A stretch of 35,136 nt of DNA from Acetobacter syzygii (lineage in GTDB: Bacteria > Pseudomonadota > Alphaproteobacteria > Acetobacterales > Acetobacteraceae). The translations under genes were made by a program, and so were the position numbers. The notes below the pieces were generated by a model that searched no databases, was not told the origin of the DNA, and saw only the letters and a list, made by a program, of their open reading frames with translations. This document shows, one piece after another, positions 1-6,290 of this stretch (positions are counted from its first letter, which is position 1; every line of letters begins with the position of its first letter). Location of the stretch: the NCBI RefSeq assembly GCF_000964225.1, contig NZ_BAMZ01000051.1:1-35136 (forward strand), read 5' to 3'.

Positions 1-1
1 A

Positions 2-112
2 GAGCGGGCTTTCTGCGTTTCTACACCCACAACTGGAATCATTCGGAAAGGTACCAAGGGGTATCTTGTGGTGGACGAGTTTAATCAGGCTTGGAAACTG
101 AGGGTGGAATGA
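2..112 (+). CDS. C-terminal fragment of an unidentified protein (cut by window edge)
   Basis: An open frame enters from the left edge and ends at TGA 110-112. Its last residues read GTKGYLVVDEFNQAWKLRVE, a normal-looking mixed hydrophobic and charged C-terminus. I do not recognise the family. Frame 1 is also open to TAA at 82-84 and gives a shorter, His/Trp/Arg-rich tail that vaguely recalls transposase C-termini; I prefer the longer frame. With only 36 codons visible, neither the reading frame nor the function is secure. Confidence 0.3.
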   Translation, partial: ERAFCVSTPTTGIIRKGTKGYLVVDEFNQAWKLRVE

Positions 113-234
113 AAATTAAAGTCTGCCCTTGATCTTCATGCTGCTGATTATAATTGGGGCGGCTCATGAGGATGAGGGTGTCAATGGCTGTATTCAGCCA
201 TGTGTGGAGTCGTGGCGGCGTGTATGATTTGAGT

Positions 235-264
235 TTATGCACATTATCCACAGGGTTATTCACG
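235..264 (+). promoter_or_regulatory. Three tandem DnaA-box-like 9-mers
   Basis: TTATGCACA (235-243) and TTATCCACA (244-252) both match the DnaA box consensus TTATNCACA exactly and directly abut. After GGG, TTATTCACG (256-264) matches 8 of 9 positions. All three point the same way. Three GANTC sites (CcrM-type methylation motif) also lie within the first 300 bases. This could be part of a replication origin, a DnaA titration site or a DnaA-regulated promoter. No replication gene is visible beside it. Confidence 0.5.
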
Positions 265-295
265 GGGGTGTACAAGGCCTGTGAGTCCAGTGAAC

Positions 296-335
296 AAACG
301 CCACATATTGGGGCATAGCCCCTAACGTGGCGTTT
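296..335 (-). terminator. Nested hairpin downstream of the small exported protein gene
   Basis: An outer 9-bp perfect inverted repeat AAACGCCAC/GTGGCGTTT (296-304 and 327-335) encloses an inner 5-bp stem GGGGC/GCCCC with loop ATA (310-322). On the minus strand it lies about 30 bases past the stop codon at 365 and ends in TTTGTT. It is probably a factor-independent terminator with a weak T tract, possibly bidirectional. The rest of 113-364 apart from the DnaA boxes shows no convincing gene. Confidence 0.5.
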
Positions 336-364
336 ACTGATATGACTGCCTGATAAAATAGGGC

Positions 365-736
365 TTATTCACTGCCCTGATGTTTTTCAATATCGTGGAA
401 TGCGCTGTCCACAGCAGCAGAAAACTTGGATTCCGGATATTCGATGCAGAATTGTTTAATTCTTTCCGACCCGTAAGTCATATTGCTCACAAAGTCGTTG
501 GCATTTGTGTTGGGGTTGCTTTGCGAAAGATCGTTGCTTAAACCACTAATATAGCCCTGAGCCCATGCTATGAATTTTTCTTCTGATCGTGGGTTCATAT
601 CCAGCAGTTTCAGGTATTTTTCACACGAGAAATTGCCGAGACCAATAACCGTGGTTTCTGCTTTAGCTGGGTGCGCAATAAAAAGTGCAATACTTAAAAG
701 AAAAATAGTTTTTACGGTCATATTCCGCAGCATCAT
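365..736 (-). CDS. Small exported HdeA/Rap1a-like protein
   Basis: A 123-residue protein with a clear signal peptide: a short basic start, a hydrophobic run around FLLSIALFIAHPAKA, and predicted cleavage after AKA. The mature part has two cysteines, one near the start (NFSCEKYL) and one near the end (FCIEYPES), plus a central WAQGYISG segment. This layout (Cys, W-GY-G helix, second Cys before a short helix) recalls the HdeA/Rap1a-type small periplasmic fold; the family assignment is by pattern only. An upstream in-frame ATG at 808 is open, but the start at 736 has AAGGA eight bases ahead and places the signal peptide at the N-terminus. Divergent from the nitronate monooxygenase gene, with a nested hairpin after its stop. 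The role could be acid-stress chaperone or an unrelated periplasmic function. Confidence 0.7.
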   Translation of the reverse strand: MMLRNMTVKTIFLLSIALFIAHPAKAETTVIGLGNFSCEKYLKLLDMNPRSEEKFIAWAQGYISGLSNDLSQSNPNTNANDFVSNMTYGSERIKQFCIEYPESKFSAAVDSAFHDIEKHQGSE

Positions 737-1004
737 AGATCTTTTCCTTTCGACGGCTAATGTGCCTGTTCGCTTTGTATGATTGCCGTATGGCATAGAT
801 AGACTCAAAAATCTCCATGTTCATAATGCAGGTCCGGGTTTGATACGGAACTTTGGCCCATATTATTCAGTTAAGTTGAACCTGTGCTTAGGTTTGGTTG
901 GGTTTTTGTAGATTACCGGTCAGTCTAGGGTCACTTTGTTGCACATATACTCCCAGTGAGGATGTGGCGTAGGTTTTTGGCTGTAATGGGATGGGAGAAC
1001 CAGC

Positions 1005-2072
1005 ATGTCTTTTGTGGAGCGGCTTGGACTGGACGTACCAGTATTGCAGGCTCCCATGGCGGGTGTTTCCACGCCTGTTATGGCTGCTGCGGTCAGTAAT
1101 GCTGGCGCGTTGGGGGCGATTGGGTTGGGTGCGGCAACAGCTACCACCGCACGGCAGATGATTGAACAGGTGCGTGCAGGCACTTCGCGCCCGTTTAACG
1201 TTAATCTATTTGTACATACCACACCCAAAGGCGACCCTGCGTGCGACGCGGCATGGCTTGCGTGGTTGCAGCCATTGTTTGCGCAATATGGTGCCACTGC
1301 CCCCGATACGCTGGAGGCACCCTATACCAGCTTTGCGGATGATCCGGATATGCTGCGGATGTTGCTGGAGGTCCGGCCCCCGGTCATCAGTTTTCATTTT
1401 GGTTTGCCATTACCCGATCAGGTGGCTGCTTTGCGCGGAACGGGAGCGGTTCTGCTGGCAACAGTGACCAGTCTGGCGGAAGCGCATCTGGCAGAAAAAG
1501 CGGGTATGGATGCCATTATTGCCCAAGGGATAGAAGCCGGGGGACATAGAGGTGCATTTGACACCACCATGCCGGATGATGCGTTGGGCACCACAGCACT
1601 AACGCGCCTTTTGGTGCGCAAGAGTGCGTGCCCGGTGGTAGCCGCCGGAGGAATTATGGACGGTGCAGGAGTGGCCGCCATGCTGGATTTGGGAGCTGTT
1701 GCCGCCCAGATGGGAACGGCATTTATTCCCTGCCCGGAATCCGCAGCAGATGCCGCCTACCGGCAGGCATTGTCCGGTCCTGCGGCGTATCATACCCGTT
1801 TGACGGCACTTATTTCCGGCCGACCGGCCCGCGCATTGGCCAGCCGCTTTACGGCGCTGGCTGACCAGACGGGGCGGCCTTCTACTCCGGCTTATCCGAT
1901 TGCCTATGCGGCAGGTAAGGCACTCCATGTGGCCGCCAAAGCCTGTAACGAGTCCGGGTTTGGTGCTTATTGGGCGGGGCAGGGTGCTCCATTGGCGCGG
2001 CCCATGCCAGCGGCTCAACTGGTACACGCGTTAAAGCAGGAACTGGCACACGCCCGTGCACGGCAGAGGTGA
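1005..2072 (+). CDS. Nitronate monooxygenase (2-nitropropane dioxygenase family)
   Basis: A 355-residue FMN-dependent TIM-barrel enzyme that would oxidise alkyl nitronates such as propionate-3-nitronate. Visible family motifs are QAPMAGVSTP (residues 15-24), the phosphate/FMN-binding stretch QGIEAGGHRG with the presumed catalytic base His181, VAAGGIMDG (211-219) and MGTAFI. The length fits class I nitronate monooxygenases. The start is supported by GGGAG seven bases upstream; a TATACT box lies further upstream but lacks a good -35. The gene is convergent with sodB, and a hairpin overlaps its stop codon. The physiological role is probably detoxification, which is family knowledge rather than something the neighbourhood shows. 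Confidence 0.9.
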   Translation: MSFVERLGLDVPVLQAPMAGVSTPVMAAAVSNAGALGAIGLGAATATTARQMIEQVRAGTSRPFNVNLFVHTTPKGDPACDAAWLAWLQPLFAQYGATAPDTLEAPYTSFADDPDMLRMLLEVRPPVISFHFGLPLPDQVAALRGTGAVLLATVTSLAEAHLAEKAGMDAIIAQGIEAGGHRGAFDTTMPDDALGTTALTRLLVRKSACPVVAAGGIMDGAGVAAMLDLGAVAAQMGTAFIPCPESAADAAYRQALSGPAAYHTRLTALISGRPARALASRFTALADQTGRPSTPAYPIAYAAGKALHVAAKACNESGFGAYWAGQGAPLARPMPAAQLVHALKQELAHARARQR

Positions 2073-2092
2073 GCCAGCCCCAAGGCTGGCTC
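2071..2092. terminator. Bidirectional hairpin between convergent genes
   Basis: A perfect 9-bp stem GAGCCAGCC/GGCTGGCTC with loop CCAA overlaps the TGA of the nitronate monooxygenase gene and ends 15 bases from the sodB stop. There is no T tract on either side, so it may act as a transcript-end stabiliser or a weak bidirectional terminator. Confidence 0.5.
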
Positions 2093-2106
2093 CAGATGCG
2101 CGGGTT

Positions 2107-2715
2107 TCAGGCTGCTTTGAGCTGTGCTTCGGCAAATTCGTAATTGGCGAGTTTGTCGAGGTAGTTTGTAATGTAATCAGGGCGGCGGTTCCGGAAGTCC
2201 AGATAGTAGGCATGTTCCCACACATCCAGCCCCAGAAGAACCTGCCCCTGGCCTTCTGCTAATGGGTTGGAGCCGTTGGCGGTTTTGGTTACGGCCAGCT
2301 TGCCCGCAGGGGTGAGCACCAGCCATGCCCAGCCAGAACCAAACTGCGAGATTGCTGCTTTTTTGAAATCTTCCTTAAAGGCTTCAACACTCCCCAGATC
2401 TTCCTTTATTTTTGCCTCCAGCGCAGGTGGAATGGCCCCACCAGTGGGGGAGAGGTTGTTCCAGAACAGAATGTGGTTCCAGTGCTGCCCGGCATTGTTA
2501 AAAACAGGCGCAAGGTCGGGCTTGCCTTTAACGGCCAGAATAATCTCCTCAAGTGATTTGCCCTGAAGTTCGGGTTTGGCATCCACAAAACCATTGAGTG
2601 CCGTTACGTAGGCCTGGTGGTGTTTGTCATGATGCAGTTCCAGCGTTTCTTGGCACATGCCTTTGCCTGCAAGAGCATTGTAAGAAAATGGAAGAGCTGG
2701 CAGTTCAAAAGCCAT
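2107..2715 (-). CDS. sodB: Superoxide dismutase, iron type
   Basis: A 202-residue Fe/Mn-family superoxide dismutase that converts superoxide to hydrogen peroxide and oxygen in the cytoplasm. By alignment with E. coli SodB the metal ligands are His28, His81, Asp164 and His168 (motif DVWEHAYYLDFRNRRP). Iron rather than manganese specificity is suggested by Gln77 in NNAGQHWNH and by Gly in TANGSNPL, where MnSODs carry Gly and Gln respectively. The open frame extends upstream to 2793, but the start at 2715 has AAAGGA correctly spaced and gives the standard N-terminus MAFELPALPF. Transcribed singly, with about 185 bases of upstream spacer after the MFS gene. Confidence 0.95.
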   Translation of the reverse strand: MAFELPALPFSYNALAGKGMCQETLELHHDKHHQAYVTALNGFVDAKPELQGKSLEEIILAVKGKPDLAPVFNNAGQHWNHILFWNNLSPTGGAIPPALEAKIKEDLGSVEAFKEDFKKAAISQFGSGWAWLVLTPAGKLAVTKTANGSNPLAEGQGQVLLGLDVWEHAYYLDFRNRRPDYITNYLDKLANYEFAEAQLKAA

Positions 2716-2900
2716 GACGGATTCCTTTAACAGAGAAGCAGTGCAATACGGGCTGACCGTGGTGGTCGGGGCGCGGCCAAACACCCGCCCCACGGTAGGG
2801 TAGACCCGTTACCAGATACTAACACCTGCTCATGGGTGGGGTTTCAGTCACTATTCCGTTGGACGCCGGATGGCTGGCCTGCCTGTTGCGCAAGTGGGGC

Positions 2901-4181
2901 TTACGCTTTTGTTTTTGCCTGCCCTTTTGGCCCCGTCTCCTGCAGGAAGAGGGTCAGAATTCCTGCCAGTACCAGCCCGGCCAGACCAAAGCTGAACGCC
3001 TGCGTAAACTGGAGAGCGCCCGGCGGCTGCCCATGCCCCAGATGTTGCAAGAACGCGGCAAACAGAGGGGAGACAATGGCACTCATGACAAAGACCAGAA
3101 AGTTAATGGCACCAGTGGCACTGCCTTTGACCTCGTCCGCATTGACTTCCTTGATAATGGAGTAGGGGATCATGGCTGCACCGGAAGCCACGCCCAGCAC
3201 AAAAGCCAGCACATAAGGCGGAAAACTATTACCCGGCAGGTAAATAATAGCGGCAACGGTCAGGGCCATAACAACAATACCCCCGAGTAGAACGGGCTTT
3301 CTACGGCCTATGCGGTCCGTTAAGTAGCCCAGGGCAGGGCACCCAACCATCCAGCCAACAGGCACCATGGCGGCGCGCAAAACGGCCTCATGGTAACCAA
3401 TATGCCAGCTTTGGGTTAAAAACGTTATGCCCCATGTCATGCTGCCAACCGTTGTCGGTAAAAAGAGCAGGCCTGAGCATAATCCACACAAGTAGGATTG
3501 TGGGTTGCTTAGCACGCTCCTGTAAGGCGCAAACATGGACCCGGAAGGACGGTGGTTGAGGGAGGGTTTATGCTCTTGCGGGGTAAGGAAAAAAATAAAA
3601 ACCGCAATCAATGCAATAAGAACGCCCGTATCAATCCAGAAAAAATGCCAGTTTATAACGCCATGAATCAACCATGCCACGGTGGACTGGCCCATGGCTC
3701 CCCCCATCATGCCTGCGCATTGGGTAACACCGACCGCCGTGGCCAGATGTTGCTTGGAAAAACCACGTGCCGCCAGATAAACGGCCCCCACAAACGCAAA
3801 GGCTGAACCTGCGCCTTGCATCAGGCGGCCTAGGCTTGCCATCCACTCATTCCCCCAGCCAAACAGGCAGGTGCCCGCTGCGAGTACCAGCGCACCAAAG
3901 GAAATGGTATATTTGGCCCCCCACCGATCGACGGCTGCTCCGGATATGATGGAGCATAGGGAATAGGTGTAATAATACAGCCCCAGCAGGGACCCCAGAC
4001 CAACAGTTGTCAGCCCAAAGGAGGAGACCAGCTCGCTCACCATAACGCTGGGGGCAGAGCGGGTGGAATATTGCAGCCAGTAAAAAACCAGACACAAAAA
4101 CCACGCCACAACATAGGCCGTCTGGTTGGTTATGACTGGTTTTTCTGTTTGGGGGGAAACGGGCTGCGGTGCCGAAGGCAT
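2901..4181 (-). CDS. MFS transporter of unknown substrate
   Basis: A 426-residue inner-membrane protein with about 12 hydrophobic segments and the two MFS signature loops: GAAVDRWGAK after TM2 and GYLTDRIGRRKPVL after TM8. The N-terminal SPSVM-like motif (RSAPSVMVSEL) and the YYYTYSL stretch in TM2 resemble a group of uncharacterised proteobacterial MFS proteins. No substrate can be inferred. The start at 4181 has GGA about nine bases upstream. It ends 185 bases before sodB, and no clear terminator is visible between them. The upstream neighbour (AspT family) is separated by its own terminator, so the two are probably not one operon. Confidence 0.85.
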   Translation of the reverse strand: MPSAPQPVSPQTEKPVITNQTAYVVAWFLCLVFYWLQYSTRSAPSVMVSELVSSFGLTTVGLGSLLGLYYYTYSLCSIISGAAVDRWGAKYTISFGALVLAAGTCLFGWGNEWMASLGRLMQGAGSAFAFVGAVYLAARGFSKQHLATAVGVTQCAGMMGGAMGQSTVAWLIHGVINWHFFWIDTGVLIALIAVFIFFLTPQEHKPSLNHRPSGSMFAPYRSVLSNPQSYLCGLCSGLLFLPTTVGSMTWGITFLTQSWHIGYHEAVLRAAMVPVGWMVGCPALGYLTDRIGRRKPVLLGGIVVMALTVAAIIYLPGNSFPPYVLAFVLGVASGAAMIPYSIIKEVNADEVKGSATGAINFLVFVMSAIVSPLFAAFLQHLGHGQPPGALQFTQAFSFGLAGLVLAGILTLFLQETGPKGQAKTKA

Positions 4182-4426
4182 ATGATTATTCCATAAGTTT
4201 TATTCTAAATTCAGCATTTGACTGCGAACGTATAAAAAGGATTTCCGTGGGTTTTACAAGGTAAGGCAAGCTGCCTCCGTTGCTGTGGCCGAAGCAATTC
4301 AACTTCCGGCGATACACAGATCGGTGCAGGCGCTTAAGTTGCCCGTATTAAAATGTTTTTTAAAAATTGGAGTGTTATCTGGCGGGCGGTGTGCGCATTG
4401 GACGGCTTTGCCACCCAGCCAGTCAC

Positions 4427-4465
4427 AAAATACGCAGCGGGAATGAAAACTGTGCCCGCTGCGTA
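4427..4465 (-). terminator. Intrinsic terminator of the AspT-family antiporter gene
   Basis: On the minus strand an 11-bp stem TACGCAGCGGG/CCCGCTGCGTA (4455-4465 with 4431-4441) is followed by TTTTG. It lies about 45 bases past the antiporter stop at 4509. The rest of the 327-base gap 4182-4508 holds no gene I can support. Confidence 0.8.
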
Positions 4466-4508
4466 CAGGGCCTTATGCCTGTTGTAACATGTTCCGTGGT
4501 GTTGTGCT

Positions 4509-6200
4509 TTATCTGGCGAGCAACAGCACAATCACAAGACCCCACATGGTCAGCAGCGTATTGCTTACGGCGTAGGGTACTGTGTAGCCCAGCATGGGCA
4601 CGTTGCTTTTTGCGACATCCGCTACCATGGCAACCGATGCCGTGCTGGTCCGCGCTCCCCCGCAGCAGCCCAGATTGATCGCGGGATCAAACCGGAAAAT
4701 ATATTTGCCAATCAGGGGAGCGAGCAGCATAGGCACAGCACTGGCAAACACACCCCAGAAAAACACACTCACGCCAGCTTCCTGCAAACCTTTGATAAAG
4801 GTAGGCCCGGCGGAAATACCAACAACAGCAATAAAAATGTTCAGCCCGACCGTGTTCATAAACCATACGGACGCCGCAGGAACGCTGCCCAGCTTAGGGG
4901 TAACGCTCCGCAACCACCCCAGAATAAGCCCGGCAATGAGCGCTCCACCAGAAGAGGACAGGGTTATGGGAATACCCGCTACCGGCAGCACAAGTGAGCC
5001 CAGAAGCCCCCCTACAAAAATGCCGCCCCCCACCAGCACCATACTGGTTACATCGGTTGGGCGGTCCGCGTAACCAACATTGCTGACAACTTCAGCCACA
5101 TGCCTGCGGCTGCCGGTGATGTTGATAATATCTCCCCGGTTGAGCGCTGTTTGGGACAGCACGGGAATGTCCACATTCATGGAGCCACGGCGAATGGTAT
5201 TAATGTAAATACCGCGGGCATAAGGAGCGGTGGCAAGGTCAATCAGGCGCTGGCCATTCAGCTTTTTGCTGGTAACAACAACATCCACGGTTTCCACAGG
5301 AATTTCGATCAGTTCCTGATCCGCTACTTCCTCCGCATGGTTGGACCAGTAAACCAGTGCATCGTGCGGGCCAGAAACGGCAACATGATCACCTACCTGC
5401 AGGACTGTTGTTTGATCAAATGGTATAATTTTATTGTTCCGACGCAGGTTTTCCAAAAAAATGCGAGCATTGGCAGAATGCTCGGCCTCTGCAACGGTTT
5501 TACCGGCAATCAGCCCTTCGGTTTTAATTTTGTATGCCCGTACAATATAATTATGCCAGGCACTTTCAGTGCTACCATTGACGGAACGGATGTTCATGTC
5601 GCGTTCATAACGGGCACATTCATCCGCCAGATTGATGCGTAAAAGCTTTGGACCCAAAAAGGCTAAAATCCATCCCGTACCAACCGTGCCAAACAGATAG
5701 GTAACCGCATAGGCAACGGGAATGGCGTTTAACTCGGCCTGCGCCTGCCCCTCGGTTAAGCCGCTGCGGTTAATGGCGTCTGTTGCTAGGCCAATGGAGG
5801 CAGAAATGGTCTGCGACCCTGCAAGCAGACCTTCGGCCATACCCGGACCATAACCCGATACAATGGCAGCCACATATACGCATATCAGGCAGAGGGAGGA
5901 GATGATAACGGCAAAAATAGCTTGTGGCAGACCATCATTGGCAATGCCTCTTACAAACTGTGGGCCAACGCCAAACCCCACGGCGAAAAGAAACATAATG
6001 AAAAAAACTGATTTGACCTGTGGGGAAATAACAATTCCCAACTGCCCAACCAGTACGCCTGCCAGCAGGGTGCCCGTGACAGCCCCAAGACTGAAACTGC
6101 CGAATTTGAGCGACCCGACCCAAAAGCCGATTGCCAGAGTTAAAAAAATTGCCAGATCAGGGGAGGCACGCAGGGTCTCGGCAATCCAGTGCATGGTCAT
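4509..6200 (-). CDS. Aspartate:alanine antiporter (AspT/YidE family)
   Basis: A 563-residue inner-membrane exchanger of the AAE family (TC 2.A.81). It has the family layout: about five hydrophobic segments (residues ~15-180), a large cytoplasmic region (~190-370) with two TrkA_C-like (RCK_C) units (VLQVGDHVAVSG and LNRGDIINITG), then a second membrane half (~385-563). The characterised homologue AspT of Tetragenococcus halophilus exchanges aspartate for alanine and, with a cytoplasmic decarboxylase, builds a proton-motive force. Here the gene follows a PLP decarboxylase of another family, after a 90-base gap that contains a terminator. The start at 6200 has AAAGGAG seven bases upstream; an ATG two codons later is less well placed. 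The true substrate pair could differ from Asp/Ala. Confidence 0.85.
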   Translation of the reverse strand: MTMHWIAETLRASPDLAIFLTLAIGFWVGSLKFGSFSLGAVTGTLLAGVLVGQLGIVISPQVKSVFFIMFLFAVGFGVGPQFVRGIANDGLPQAIFAVIISSLCLICVYVAAIVSGYGPGMAEGLLAGSQTISASIGLATDAINRSGLTEGQAQAELNAIPVAYAVTYLFGTVGTGWILAFLGPKLLRINLADECARYERDMNIRSVNGSTESAWHNYIVRAYKIKTEGLIAGKTVAEAEHSANARIFLENLRRNNKIIPFDQTTVLQVGDHVAVSGPHDALVYWSNHAEEVADQELIEIPVETVDVVVTSKKLNGQRLIDLATAPYARGIYINTIRRGSMNVDIPVLSQTALNRGDIINITGSRRHVAEVVSNVGYADRPTDVTSMVLVGGGIFVGGLLGSLVLPVAGIPITLSSSGGALIAGLILGWLRSVTPKLGSVPAASVWFMNTVGLNIFIAVVGISAGPTFIKGLQEAGVSVFFWGVFASAVPMLLAPLIGKYIFRFDPAINLGCCGGARTSTASVAMVADVAKSNVPMLGYTVPYAVSNTLLTMWGLVIVLLLAR

Positions 6201-6246
6201 GTGTAAGCTCCTTTACCCGCAAGTCATGGCTGTGCAGAGCCTTGGT

Positions 6247-6276
6247 AAAAAATCTCCCGCATGACCATGCGGGAGA
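6247..6276 (-). terminator. Intrinsic terminator between decarboxylase and antiporter genes
   Basis: On the minus strand a 10-bp perfect stem TCTCCCGCAT/ATGCGGGAGA with loop GGTC is followed by TTTTTTACC. It starts 15 bases after the decarboxylase stop and ends about 50 bases before the antiporter start, so it should reduce read-through into the antiporter or separate the two transcription units. Confidence 0.85.
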
Positions 6277-6290
6277 AAAAGAGGGAATGT

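Noticed and set aside
1..84. Transposase-like C-terminal tail in frame 1 (FYTHNWNHSERYQG)
   Set aside because: Too short to assign; frame 2 is open for longer and looks more like ordinary protein; no inverted repeat or IS end is visible.
81..275. 64-codon minus-strand frame
   Set aside because: It crosses the DnaA-box cluster, has no ribosome site and no protein-like pattern.
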